DNA of 64,000 bases from Trametopsis cervina (taxonomy: Eukaryota; Basidiomycota; Agaricomycetes; Polyporales; Irpicaceae). The position numbers and the translations under genes are program-made. A model generated the notes under the pieces. It was not told the DNA's origin, did not search any database, and saw nothing but the letters and a program-made list of their open reading frames with translations. Each line of letters begins with the position of its first letter. Positions within the stretch are counted from its first letter, which is position 1. Shown here piece after piece: positions 51,139 to 62,875 of this stretch. The stretch spans positions 635,133-699,132 of the forward strand of contig MU278358.1 in the NCBI GenBank assembly GCA_022385755.1, in the 5' to 3' direction.

Positions 51139-53720
51139 TCATCGCTTGCGCGCAGCATAGAATCCACGAATCAAGTCTGCCGCCCTCTCCGCAAGCATGT
51201 ATGTCGGCATCCCCGTGTGCGCAGCCGGAATGAACGGCTACCCGCATCGACGTCCGTCAGCACACGCATTCCCCATACATAGACCGAACAACCAGTCAAC
51301 TCACAAACGCAGACGCATCAACCACCCTCAGGCCTACCACACCCTTCACGCTGAGGTCCGCATTCAACACGCCAGTATCCTTGCCGCCCATCGCCGCGGT
51401 CCCACAGATATGATTGATAGTGATTGCGGTGCGCTGAACATACCTCTCGATCTCCTCATCCGTCCGCGCCCCCTTCAGCTCCCCGAACTCATCCACTATC
51501 CACCCGTCCCATGCGCGCGCGCGCATAAACCGGCGCATAGCCTTCACAGACTCCCGCAGTGTGAGCAAATCGAAGGCGGAAGAGAGGAAGCGTGGGTCGA
51601 TGGTCGGCGCGTCGAATGGGTTTGGGGAGGTGAGGGAGATCGTGCCGCGCGACGCAGGTGAGACCGCGGCAGTGATGATGCTGAAGAAGCTGCCGTTCGG
51701 CGAAGGCAGACCAGTGAGGTCTACAAAGCTGTCCTACACATTGAAGCCGTCAGCCACTCATCCAACTATCGCACGGTCCAATGTAACCCCATGCGTACAC
51801 CCAAGATGGCCTCCCAATGCCCAGACGTCGGACCCGCACTGGGGTCCACTGTGCTGGCATTGAGCGGGAGCCTGAACCAGCCGTTCTGGTTCCCTAAGGG
51901 CAGCCCGAGGGCGCCGGTGCGGTTGGCCTTCCAGAGCGCCAGCTGCGCCGCTGCGAAGGCGGGCTGGCGCAGGATGTCGAGGGTGTGCGAGGAGCTGACG
52001 GACCAGGACAGTGTGACGAGGGGTTGATCCTTCATAGACCACACGGTTAGCATCAGGTGGGCTACGGGTTGAGATGCGCACTTGGAGGTTCTTACCGACG
52101 CCCGGCGCGTGCACGAGCGTATCTATGTCAAACCCTGCCAGTTCGGCGCGGTCGCCAATACCGGAGAGCATCACTATCGGATAGTGTTCTCAGTGTTACG
52201 GACGGACACTTGTGGCACTGCGAAGTTTAGACCCACGCAGTTGTGGCGTCTTCACTGCCCCCGTCGACACAATCACCTCCCGACCGGCATTCACAGCGTA
52301 CACTCTATCTGCCCCAACGTGTGTGGAGTGAGCGGAGCACTGAACACTGCTGCCAATTGTGCTGTTTACTCACCAGAGCTAGGCTGGCTGAGCTGCACTC
52401 CGTGAAAGACGGGTCCCTCGTTGTCAATTCCGGTCACGAGCAGCTTCGTAACGTGCGTATTGACGAGGATGTCCAGGTTCGCGCGGTGCAAGACGGGCGT
52501 GAGGTACGCCGTAGCCGCACTCTGGCGCTGCCCGTGTGCGATCTGATGTGACGCATAAGAATGGCAACCAGACACTTAAGCAAGGGTGGCGGGGACGTAC
52601 GAAGAGTTGAGTCCAACCTGCACAACCACGCCCTTGAGAATGAGAACGGACTAGACACAGAAGGCATCAGAGTACACACCGATGCCAATAGTGTTGCCTG
52701 AGTTCATATCGCGGTTGAACGGAAACTCTGCGTGGAGTTCGCGCGTGGCTTGCATGACGCGATTGTCCGTCGACACATGGTATCCAGAGACGCTAGCGTG
52801 CAGAGGGCCTAAAATTTCCCGTTCGTCCGTTCTTCAGCATGCCGCACCAACCCTCCACGCATAAGAGCTCGCTCACCGTGCTGGCCGTGCGCATCCCAGT
52901 CGATCTCTGGGTCAATGTTCCGGCCGTCGATGGGTGGTACGAAGTGCTCGAGCTGGGTTCGAAATTAGCGCACATAGGGACGACGGGGAAAAGAATAAAC
53001 AGGGCACCTTCTTAGCATATGGAAGCATCGATTTCCATGACCAGCCTTCGTCGTTAGTGATGTTGGCGAACCGGTCCCAGTCGTCACGTGACCCGCGGGT
53101 GGATGCCATGAAGTCTAGTCCCCACATGAGAAGAGTATGGGACAAGCAAATGGCCGGTGAGGGTACTCACTCACACATGTCGAGCCCCCGAGGACATGGC
53201 CCCTCTGAAACGGGATACTGCGGTTGTTGAGTCCGGGCTGCGGGGTGGTTGTGAAGTTCCAGTCCTGGATGTGCAGACGTCAGCACCAGTGCCAGTCAAT
53301 GCCCCAGTGCAATAACCGAAGACGAACGAAGACAGTTCTACCGAGTTTGCCAGCGAACTGGGGGATCTGGATGTTTAGATTGTCGTAGTCGCTGTCGAAG
53401 GGTGCAGATTAACACGGAACTTAGGGAGGGTGCTGGTCCACGCACCTTGACCCTGCCTCGACAAGGAGGACATTATACTTGCTATCCTCACTGAGCCGGT
53501 TAGCGAGGACGCTCCCCGCAGCACCGCCTGCCAGTGGTCCGCGGTGAGGTTCTGAGAAGAACAGGGCCAAGCTGCGGGACGTACCGCCGGCAATGATAAA
53601 ATCGTACACTCGAGTTGTGTCGAGTTGCGACGGGTCTTGAAGCACAGCGGCTATGCCTCCGGGAATACAGGCCGAGAATATGAGAAGGATGGTCGACAAC
53701 ATGTACAGGAGCCTGTTCAT
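51139..53720 (-). CDS. Secreted GMC (glucose-methanol-choline) oxidoreductase, aryl-alcohol oxidase-like
   Basis: Fourteen exons: 53720-53585, 53527-53446, 53391-53328, 53264-53171, 53114-53008, 52952-52877, 52808-52680, 52617-52601 (17 nt), 52542-52374, 52308-52237, 52173-52082, 52029-51799, 51733-51305, 51237-51139; 598 residues. The start MNRLLYMLSTILLIFSACIP is a signal peptide; an ATG at 53753 would add eleven residues. FAD-binding motif IIAGGGAAGSVLANRLSE, GMC signature 1 GGSTCVNFMASTRGS, signature 2 around REVIVSTGAVKTPQLLMLSG, catalytic His in AITINHICGTAAMGG and the second His in FIPAAHTGMPTYMLAERAA. These place it in CAZy AA3, closest in feel to AA3_2 aryl-alcohol oxidases and dehydrogenases, which supply H2O2 or recycle phenolics in wood decay. 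Substrate is not readable. Exon 3 seems to end at a GTTCGT donor. Confidence 0.9.
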
Positions 53721-53777
53721 TCTGCTACCAGGCGAGAGCGTGGAGGACAGCATGTCGCACCGCAGCGCATAGGAGGG

Positions 53778-53785
53778 ATATATAA
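53778..53785 (-). promoter_or_regulatory. TATA-like element of the GMC gene
   Basis: On the minus strand this reads TTATATAT, 58 bases before the start codon at 53720 and 25 bases before the alternative ATG at 53753. The close spacing to 53753 favours 53720 as the start. Confidence 0.45.
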
Positions 53786-54539
53786 CGTCAGTGAATTGCT
53801 GACAAGTTCGCCGAGTCCCCGCGATCTATCAGCTCGGCCGCGGTGTCCAACTGTCGGGTAGACTCTGCATGGTTGTTCGTGTGCTTATTGTAGTCATGAA
53901 CCGCGCATATTCAGCTGGGCACCGTACTGGTGCTACGTAAAATAGCAGATGGCTCTGGACGTAATATCACAACTGCTGATTCCAATCGTGAGGGTTTGGC
54001 TATACGTTGGCCTACTTCGATTTGACATGTATGCGAGGGCCACTCAGTGGGTAGTGGCATTGCCCGCGACTTGCTCGAGCCACAGGCGTAAAAAGGGATA
54101 TTGCCACACAATCCACACCTGAAGAAGAATTAAAAGGCTTCGGCCGTAGCTGAACAATCTTTAGAGGCCCGCATAATACCGTAAAATGGACACTCACCAC
54201 TTTCTCTCGGCAGGGAAGCTGAATAAGCGCGTGCGTATGGCGAAGTAGAACGATGGCTGCGGCGAGACATGCCTGAGTGCGGCCTCATGCGCATAGACCT
54301 TGCCCGCAGCTACATACCGACGTCGTCGTCATGCTGCAGGAAAGGCGGAGGACTTGTTGGGGGGCTTCACTGGTATCGAATTTGCGCTCTCGTACCCATT
54401 CGAAGGTCATCGCCACGGAGCGTCGTTGGAGCTGGTATGCCGCGACTTTAGACGAGCTCAGCGTCCGCAATCCCTATCCATCCTTGGTCCTTCCATCTTG
54501 GCAGGTGGACAATCAGTCCCTGTATGGCGTATCTGGAAT

Positions 54540-55155
54540 CGCTGACGATGTGCGTAGGCGCGAACGGCGGTGGTAAGTTCGCAATATGTACTTGCATGAC
54601 TGGAACCATCAAAGTTGCAGAACGGGGTCGCCTGACATTATCAGTGGTAAGACTACATGAGTAGAGCATCATGGGTCCTCTGATAGATGTACTGCAACTG
54701 TGTGATATTCTGCGACGAAAGACAATCTTGACCTGCCAATCCTGGGAGATGTGCGCTTGAGAGGAAGCTTCATATGCAGGAGATGCGTGTTTCGTGGGAA
54801 GATACTATACATTCTCTACTATGCCAGTGGGTAATGATTGAGATGTAGATTGTAGAGGAGGGCGAGACGTACATAGACCTGATATACGCGCAAAGTATAT
54901 TGAGTAGGGTAGTACAGCCTTGAGAGAGACATTACCGTATCACGGCAATAACGGAATTCCATGAACTTTAAGAACAACCATGTTCGGCCGGCACACAACT
55001 GAGCATACAGCACTGGTCATGAGGGAGATGTAGTCTGGTCATGAGCGTTGAACTACATTGAGATACGGTATTGCAATGACGGGAGCGAGTCGTGGTGACA
55101 GCAGGCACCAGATTCTGATCTGAAAGGACTGCTCGAGGCCGGCGGCAGCTTGGTT
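54540..55155. repeat. Diverged direct repeat, right copy
   Basis: Counterpart of 50030-50790, same orientation, so the GMC oxidoreductase lies between the two copies. Best-conserved parts: CCAATCCTGGGAGATGTG, CGTACATAGACCTGATATAC, GTATCACGGCAATAACGG and GCAGGCACCAGATTCTGATC. The minus strand includes short residues such as LRVYQVYVRLAL also hinted at in the left copy, which suggests both descend from one membrane-protein gene fragment. Confidence 0.5.
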
Positions 55156-55776
55156 CTAACCATCGCTGGGACAATTCACTTTGAGCTTCAATTTGAAGCG
55201 GTGAGTCGAAGAATGTCTTGTGTTGTGAGTATTTAGCTGTACATAGCTATGTACCACTACTGTAGCTCGGTCGTATGTTCTTAGGACGTGTTATTCTCAT
55301 ACGTCGATAAACCAGAAGCTGTACGCTGGTCTAGGTTCGGGGACGAGACCGGGGCATCCAACGATTCCGGAAGACGCGCTATGATACACAACGCACTTGA
55401 ACGCTTTGGCTTTTAGCTGCTGCTACCATCTCCTGGGCTGAAGTGATATTGGTGCATCTGTATATCTGCAGTGAACCTTGACACTTCAGCAGTGTATACA
55501 GAATTGCTTCAGACGCGTTGCATGCGTGGATGCGCAGCGACTTTCTGGTTTGATTCCGTATCTGTGGTTTCTCACGCTTTTAGTGATTTGGTGCAGGCAG
55601 AATATCTGTAGCGAGCGGAATTTCCACCTCTGCAGAAGTCTCGAAAGAATGCCAACGTGGGGTCCCTGAAACCTGGGAGTCGGACCGCACAAATGCAATG
55701 CCTAGAGCGGTTTCCTTGGTACTTATCCTCTTGCCAACTCACACTTAGGGTTTTCCCGCATCCGAAACACACACTG

Positions 55777-55785
55777 TATATAAAG
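55777..55785 (+). promoter_or_regulatory. TATA box of reductase A
   Basis: TATATAAAG, 92 bases upstream of the ATG at 55869 and followed by a short CT-rich leader. It is the best TATA match in the window. Confidence 0.6.
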
Positions 55786-55868
55786 GCGGAGATGAGGAAC
55801 ATATCAGCACATTCCTTGACCTTTACATCCCTCAACCAGATCTCTCTCACCTTCCGAATAGACTCACC

Positions 55869-57269
55869 ATGCCTATGACTCCCAACGCCACACTGGTTTT
55901 CGCTGAGATACCGGAATCTCATACGCATCTGAAGGAGGGAGTTCACCTCAAGGTGGAAAACCGACCAATCGACCTGGACAACGTCCCACTTAATGGCGGT
56001 GCGTTGCTCAAGACCTTGATTCTCAGCAGCGATCCCTACATGCGCTACCGTTTCCGTGACGCCAATGAGCCAATGTTCTGCGCCGCGGTTCCCCTGCATA
56101 GTGTGTACGTTATCGTTCAGCCACTTTGATTATATCGACATGAATCCAAATTGTTCAGAGTGGACAACATTGGAGTCGCGAAGGTGGTACGCAGTGACGA
56201 CCCCAACTTCGCGCCGGGAGACTATGTCACAGGATTCCTGGGTGAGTGAAGAATAAGCTCATCAGCATCTTCATTACTGATGCTTATGCACAGAATTTGC
56301 TGAATACAGCGTCAACGAGAGCTACAAGCCGGCAGGACTTACGCCAGCGCTGACCAAAGTGAAGAAACACCCCAATCTTCCACTGTCGGCGTATCTCGGT
56401 CCTCTTGGCCTGCCCGCTCACACTGCATATGGCGCATGGAAAGCCTACATGGAGGAGAAAGTCAAGACCGTGAGCCAATTCCCCCTACGCGTTCTTCTGC
56501 CCCCCATCTTCAGCTGCTGATGTTGCTGGTTAACAGTCGAAGTCTATGTTCGTCTCAAGTGGAGCCGGCGCGGTCGGAACGTGAGTGTGATCAAGTCTAA
56601 CGAGTACGTGACTTTGTTGAGATGTTATGCTCTAGGTTCTTGATCGAGTACGCCAAGGCCACAGCGCCTCACCTGAAGATAATCGCATCGGCGGGTTCAG
56701 ACGAGAAGGTCCAACACATGAAGAACATCGGTGTCGATGTTCCATTCAACTACAAGACGCAGGACGCAAATGCCGTACTGAAGGAGGCGGGTCCCATCGA
56801 CATGTACGTCACTCCGCTATACGAATACCAGACGGGTCGCTGACAGAATTTTCGAACGAAGCTACTTTGATAATGTCGGCGGTTCAGCTCTTGATGCTGC
56901 CTTATTGAACATCAACAGCTACGGGCTTATCATCGCGTGCGGAAACATCAGCTCGACCAGCGACCGAAGTTCAGTGGAGGTGCGTTCACTCTTCACTCGC
57001 GTGCTCGATTCTGGACTAACACTCACCTTCAGCACTCTGAACAAATATTCAAGCGTTGCCTGACCATCCAGGGATTCCTATCCTACGCCGGACCTGCTGG
57101 AGCTGCCTTAGCGACATTTGAGAAGGACGTCGTTCCTCTCGTATCGTCTGGGAAGATCACCAGCCGAGTACACGAATTCCATGGCATCAACGAGGCCTTC
57201 GCAGCGCTGGAGTCTGTGCAGACTGGAGCCAACAACGGCAAGGCCGTGATTGTTGTCGCTGAGGATTGA
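55869..57269 (+). CDS. Medium-chain reductase (alkenal/one oxidoreductase-like), copy A
   Basis: Seven exons: 55869-56104, 56159-56241, 56294-56469, 56537-56580, 56636-56803, 56862-56979, 57033-57269; 353 residues. The sequence follows the zinc-free MDR group of NADP-dependent double-bond reductases (leukotriene B4 dehydrogenase / alkenal reductase): SSDPYMRYRFRD, PGDYVTGFLEFAEYSV, LGPLGLPAHTAYGAW, the dinucleotide site MFVSSGAGAVGTFLIEYAK, VPFNYKT, YFDNVGGSALDAALL, and the end NNGKAVIVVAED. No zinc-binding cysteines are seen. Such enzymes reduce alpha,beta-unsaturated aldehydes and ketones with NADPH and could detoxify lignin-derived or lipid-peroxidation products. A paralogue at 61381-62875 points back towards it. 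Confidence 0.9.
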
Positions 57270-57512
57270 TTATAAATACCGCGTCTCTGAAAGGAGAAAT
57301 GGGAGGGGATGCTGTCACGAATAAGCCATGAGTGGGTAGATTGTACACAACATGTTTTGAACTACGCTGGAATTGCAAAAAGAATAAAGAACTTGTATGC
57401 TTCGCTGGTATGAATTCGAATTTCACGTGAAGGCACGTACGGCTGATTGACTGGGATGTAGAGTACAATAAGTACATAGGCTTAATTCAATAATATACGC
57501 TCTAAGAGAATA

Positions 57513-59682
57513 TCATGACGTTTGCGTTTGCAAAGTCTTGCTCCATTCGACGACCTTAGGGTGGGCCATAACCTAAGAGAATTTCTTAGCTGACCATTCT
57601 TCCGTGGCAGGATCGCGAAGAGAGTTACCTTCTTTGCGTCGAATCGGAGTACCTGCAAGCCTTCCATGGTAGCAGCTCGCGAGATCGCGACGTAGCTTTG
57701 GCCTAGATGTCATAGTCAGGAACGGTAGGCGGCGCATGATAATACGATCTGCTCACCTTTCTCGAACACCTTGCCCAGATCGATCTTGACCCGCTGGATG
57801 GTCTGGCCTTGGCTCTTGTGGATCGACATTGCCCAGGCTAGCACCAGAGGTACCTATGGCACGGTGTCAGATTAAAAATAACGCCCAGGGCTGAAGAATT
57901 TTACCTGTACGCGACGCGCAAGAAGCTTGCCTTCGTTGTCCTCGTAACGAAATTCGTCCCGGACGACTAGCACAACTTCTTTACCCTGAGGCGTCCTGAA
58001 TTCAACAAGCGGATACAGCTCTTCATCCTTCGCCTTGGCCTTCCCTTTCGCGCTGCTGGGTGGCGCCGAGCCCGAAGTAGTGTTCTCCTTGTTTTCAGCC
58101 TGCTTGGTCAACCACACAGGAGTTCTGCCATCAGGCCCAACTTGTACGTTCCTGACGGAGCCGGCCAACTTCCCCGCCGATTCCTGAGACGACGACTTGG
58201 GCTTGGGCGTGCTTTCCTTTTTGACCGAAGAGGAGCTTTCATCGGAAGGTATACCGCTACTCGCCAGACACACAGGTACATTGTAGAATCCCAGCACCTT
58301 TCCGACGGTTCCGTTAACCAGACTCTCATCCACGTTCTTGATCAACATGACTTGCGCATCCTGCTTGAGTTCCAGCAGGCGCGTCGCTACCATGCTTTCC
58401 AGCAACTTGGTCCGTTTCTCTGGATGTGCGGACCCCGAATCCCTCGCTTCGTACTTGATTGAAGGACCGGGCAAGGATGCGAGCCGGGTAGCGTTCGCGC
58501 GGTCGACTTCGGTGCGGAGAGGGAACAGTTCAGTGGGAAGTAGGCCATCTTCCACTGGCAGAGGGCGCGACAGACTGATGAAAGTCTTTTTAGCATCAGG
58601 GGAAATCTCGCCTCGGCGCATCTCGTTCAGCAAATCAATGAAGCCTGTGGTATGCAATCAGGACGCGTACACATAGGGGAACGAAAGTTCGATAACGTAC
58701 GACTATCCTTTTGTCGAAAGACTTGCGTGAGAGTGACGGTATGCTCGATGCATTTTGCCCAGGCTTCGCTGTTGAACGCGAAGAACGGATCCTTCCTGTC
58801 TTTCGTGACAGGAGGAAGCTGAAAGAAGTCGCCTGTGACAACAAGCTGCATTCCGTAAGAGGATGTGGGATATCACCCGATGTCGAGCAGCATACCTGTA
58901 TCCCGCCGAAAGGTCGGTCAGTCTTCTTTCGTAGCTCAACTGCAAGCTTGGCCAGAGTGTCGAAGAGGTACCCGTCGACCATAGAGACTACAATAGAGAT
59001 TAGAACGTCACACAATAATTATGTCAAGGGTGCGCACCTTCGTCGATGATAAGGACCTTGGTGGTCTTCCACCGCTGGTGAGCAGGTCTCGCTGTCTTGA
59101 TGCAACTGATCAATTTACCCATGTCGTGCATCCCAGGGGTTACAGCACCCCATGCGTGTATTGTTGTACCTAAGGTAGGTGTTTGTATGGCATCATGGCG
59201 AAAAAGGGAGTGACGCACCTCCGATGTTCGAAGCCGCCATGCCCGTACTGGCAGTAATGGATACACACTCCGGTTTCTTGTTATACTTCTTCCGTAGAGC
59301 TGCAACGATGGCACGCAGTAGCAAGGACTTCCCCGTCCCTATAATAGGGGTCAGCGTCGCTGGGGGAATAGAATTCGAGGCAAGGCTCACCAGCGGAACC
59401 CGTGAAGAACACGTTCTTCTCTTCCTCGACCACCATCTTCATTACTGCAATCTGCTGCTCGTTCAATGCCACATGTTTTCGTGTAGAGTCGTCATTGTCA
59501 TCAGGGAGACCAGATGCAAGCACTTCCCGCGAGAAATACGCGTCGAGGGACTTGCGTGGTTGCTTCGCTAGCTTGGTGTTAGAGTCCTCAATATCTCCCG
59601 TGGACTTTCGTTTCCTTGCATTAGTCGTTCCAACAACAGCCGTAGTTGATGCATTCTTAATTGATCTAGACGTACGGGCCAT
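57513..59682 (-). CDS. PIF1: ATP-dependent DNA helicase PIF1
   Basis: Nine exons: 59682-59391, 59338-59219, 59169-59038, 58987-58896, 58845-58701, 58644-57905, 57853-57757, 57702-57629, 57572-57513; 583 residues. Superfamily 1B motifs are in order: GSAGTGKS (Walker A, residues ~96-103), [20 protein letters not shown] (Ia), VLIIDEVSMVDG (Walker B), [18 protein letters not shown], and near the end [16 protein letters not shown] and SYVAISRA. Pif1 is a 5'-to-3' helicase that unwinds G-quadruplexes, limits telomerase and acts in mitochondrial DNA and lagging-strand maintenance. Exon 6 contains a Ser/Lys-rich disordered insertion of ~100 residues inside domain 2. The upstream region has ACGCGT at 59836-59841 and GCGCGTTTTGA at 59772-59782. 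Confidence 0.93.
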
Positions 59683-60144
59683 GTTGGCGTGTGTGTACCC
59701 GTATCTAAAGAAGCGGATAAAGCCCGGTCAGAAGAACCTTGCAGAAGGCGACCTCATTGAGGAATTCGGTCGCGCGTTTTGAGCTGGACGCGATTCTGGT
59801 CACGTGCACCCGTTGATCTCGTGATCGTTCCATAGACGCGTCGGATTCTCCCCGATCGTGACCGCGAGCGCGAGTTACGGCCATGGGGATAACCAAAAGT
59901 CTGGTATCAAATATAGCATTTCCCTCCGTGTGTGTATGTCCTCTCTGGGTAATTAGGAGCACTTATATCCAGGCCAGGCGATAGCCAAGCAAGATCAAAC
60001 CCATGGGAAAGATAGATCTGACCGCGAGCGCCAGGGGACGCCTCGTGCCCAGGCTATCTTCCGTCTTGTCACCATAACCGTCAATTTATTATTCTTCACT
60101 CTCGACCACCATCGTCGTATTGCCCTGCCTATTCTACTTGAGCA
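59683..60144. promoter_or_regulatory. Divergent PIF1 / 60145-gene promoter with a cell-cycle box
   Basis: 462 bases between two divergent genes. An ACGCGT (MCB core) lies at 59836-59841, 154 bases upstream of PIF1, and GCGCGTTTTGA at 59772-59782, 90 bases upstream. The latter 11-mer is also in the TOF1-SLX1 promoter. Regulation by an MBF-like factor is inferred from the motif only. Confidence 0.45.
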
Positions 60145-61040
60145 ATGGCCACGCAGAAAGGCAACTATGGTGCCCCACCAAAGTGAGCATGAGCTCGTGG
60201 ACGTCCTTCGAAGTATCCAAAAGATCACAGTACGATCTGAACGCTCTTTTTGCTGTGTCGCTGCAGGTACATCAACGAGTTCAGTAAAGCGCTCGCAGGC
60301 GAGGTTCGGATCCTTTTGCAGGAGGTTGGAAAGCTACGAGACGAGCGAAGGCAGTTGCAACAGTACGTATTGCTCGTTCTGCAAGATCAGATCAATGCTC
60401 ACTTGAGCCACATTCGCAGTGAGATCTCAGAGCTTATGGCTGTAAAGGCTAAGTACAGTTCTGGCGGCGAGTATGCTCCGAACTGGGCTCCAGGTCTCCC
60501 AGGACTGGTGTGTACTCTGCCCGTTCCTCGCTTGCCTCGCCACTCATATGCATTTACACGATCCTTCTCGATGGCGTAGCCCGAAGGAGTTCCCCCACCT
60601 GCACTCACTGCCCCACCTCCCCCTCCCATAGACGACGGCGAACCACCAGCGCCCGCTGCCCCAGCCTGGCGTACCGTCCACAAACGTCAACCCCGCGAGA
60701 AGAAACCCAAAGCCCTCCCTGCACCTGCACCCGCACCAGCCCCAGCAGCCATAGAAGCGCCGCCACCGGCTAACATGCCTTCGTGGGCCCAATGGAGACG
60801 TAAGTGTCCTGATTTTGCACCCACGCACGCTCTAGAACTTGTTTTACTGATAGGCCAAGGGGCAGCGAACCCGGTGTACTCGCCACAACCGCAAGCTCCC
60901 GTCGCACATATGCCATCGCCCCAACCTTCTCGGGCGGGTTTGTTCGGTAAGTGCTGTTTGTCTGTGTCTAATGGATTCCTGTGGACTGACGCCCTTTGTA
61001 CCATCTCATAGGCCCCCCTTCGCCGCCACCAGGCAAGTAG
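60145..61040 (+). CDS. Small coiled-coil and proline-rich protein, function unknown
   Basis: Exons 60145-60182, 60267-60362, 60420-60507, 60580-60799, 60854-60946 and 61012-61040; about 187 residues. MATQKGNYGAPPKYINEFSK begins the protein, then a predicted coiled coil (LLQEVGKLRDERRQLQQ and HEISELMAVKAKYSSGGEY), then a Pro/Ala-rich tail (PPPALTAPPPPP and APAPAPAPAA) ending SPPPGK. The intron 60363-60419 is 57 nt and in frame, so retaining it would add 19 residues without a stop. I recognise the N-terminal part as something seen in other mushroom-forming fungi but cannot name a function. Poly-proline next to a coiled coil suggests a protein-protein scaffold; that is inference. Confidence 0.7.
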
Positions 61041-61380
61041 GCGCATCAATATGTGCTGTATACCTGTGTTCTTCCCCATCTATAGCTATGGTTTGAGGCC
61101 TCGATTATCTTCCAATTTGCTCTGACTTGCGCTAGAGTTACTGTCCATCTTCTCATTGCACTTATTACTATCACCGCCTCCCGGGGCCCAGCCCGAACCA
61201 CAACGCAGCTAATCCCTCAGCACATGTATCCCATGCGAATTCCTATGTAGTATGTACTTCCATGGTTTATTCAACTTGTACAATCTATCTTGATATTATT
61301 ATTCACTTGATCACAAATATATCGAACAATAATTTAACATACGTCTGACCTACAGAGATATACAACAGGCGAGATTGACG
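61041..61380. other. Intergenic, convergent 3' ends
   Basis: 340 bases, AT-rich in 61255-61345 (probable polyadenylation region for both converging genes). No gene seen. Confidence 0.45.
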
Positions 61381-62875
61381 TCACTCGTCCGCGACAATAA
61401 TCACGGCTTTCCCTATATTCTCCCCCGTGATGACATCGACTAAAGCTTTTGCAGCATGCTCGATGCCCGTGTACCTATGTTCCCGACATGAGAGCTTGCC
61501 CTCGACGACGAGCGGTACTATCTCCGGGAAGAACGTCTTCATTGGAGTGACCAATGGATCATGGTAGCAAACGAAACCTTGCACAGTCAGGCGGCGTTTG
61601 AATATCTCTTCCCAATTCTGTTTGCGTCCTAGGTTAGTTCGGGCACGCATAGGGCACGCACGGGAGGACCTACCAGCATAGGGAAGGCACCGGAGATGGT
61701 GCTTATGCTCCCGCACGCCTATCCACATAGGGAACACGTTAGGGGCGTCCAATAAAAATAGAACGTGATAGGAATCGTACGTACAACTATCAAGCCATCA
61801 TCCGCCATGTTCATCAAGGCCGCCTCTGCTGCCTCACCACCGACGTTGTCCCAATATCTAATGACCGTTGGTAAGCACACGTATCACCTTTTTAACTATA
61901 GCTTGACATGGGAAAAAGTGAACGAACATATCAATGGGTCCATGCTCACTCAGAATTTCAGATGGTTTTGTTGTCTTGTAATTGAAGGTGACGTCCGCGC
62001 CGCTTGCCTTCATGTACTCGATTTTGTGACCTGTGCCTGCGGATGCAACGATCTTTATGTGTGGTGCGCGGAGTTTGGTGTACTCGATTATGAATCTAGG
62101 ACGCGGGAACGCTGAATGCCGCCCGGTTCGATAGAATAAGAGGAAGACTTACGTGCCGACAGTACTAGCCCCGGAAGAGACGTACATTGTGTGTGCCTGA
62201 GCAAATCTGTACTTGAGCCCCGTCGGGGTCCGTTATACATGAAACAGCGACATACAGTTTTGGCCTTCTCCTCCACGTAGGCCTTCCACCCACTATACGC
62301 CGCGTGTCCGGGCAATCCCAGTACGCCCATGTACGTAGAGTACGATAGTCTGGGATGGATGTCTATCTTTTGTATCGGCCTTTTGTAGAAATGAGGCGCT
62401 AAGTAGGGGTACACAGAGTATTCGGAGAAGTCTGCGAAAGAGTTGGCATCATGAGACCCGACGTGTTTGGCCATAGTGAAAGTATACACACTGAGGTATC
62501 CAATGACAACATCTCCAGGTTTGAACGCGGGGTCCTCGCTCCGCAATATCTTGCCAATACCACTGCTATCCACCCTTAGGACGAACAGTTCAACTTCCGG
62601 TACGGCGTCAAGGCGAACTTGAACAACAGCGACACGTACGGAAAACCCAGCTGCACAGGCGGCACGAAAAGCTGTATCGCAGGATCGCGGAACCTGTACC
62701 GCAAATATGGATCGCTGCTTACCACCAGCGTCTTGACCAAGACCCCGCCGCACAGTGGTATGTTTTCAAGGTCGATATCCCGGTTTATGACCTTGAAATG
62801 TGCATTTGCGTCGATCGGTGCACCGTTTGCAGGTTCGGACACGTAGACGAGCGTAGGGTTCCTTGTCAGAGCCAT
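61381..62875 (-). CDS. Medium-chain reductase (alkenal/one oxidoreductase-like), copy B
   Basis: Exon order on the minus strand begins 62875-62640, about 62575-62492, then pieces coding for NFSEYSVYPYL through VEEKAKT, AHTMYVSSGASTVGT, FIIEYTKLRAPHIKIVASAG, IYWDNVGGEAAEAALMNM, CGSISTISGAFPML and finally GRKQNWEEIFKRRLTVQGFV to the stop at 61381. The first exon is 236 nt, the same as in copy A at 55869, and the next introns fall at equivalent codons. The fold and likely NADPH-dependent double-bond reduction are as for copy A, but sequence identity is only moderate (for example SSGASTVGT against SSGAGAVGT). One intron near 61900 appears to use a GTTCGT donor. All key blocks are present, so it is probably functional. 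Confidence 0.85.

Larger units (their letters stand above)
53754..55868. other. Intergenic, GMC promoter to reductase A
   Basis: Two kilobases holding the GMC promoter, the right copy of the diverged direct repeat and the promoter of reductase A. Minus-strand text near 53900-54480 has short open stretches (for example 54285-54470) without recognised motifs. No complete gene could be built. Confidence 0.4.
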
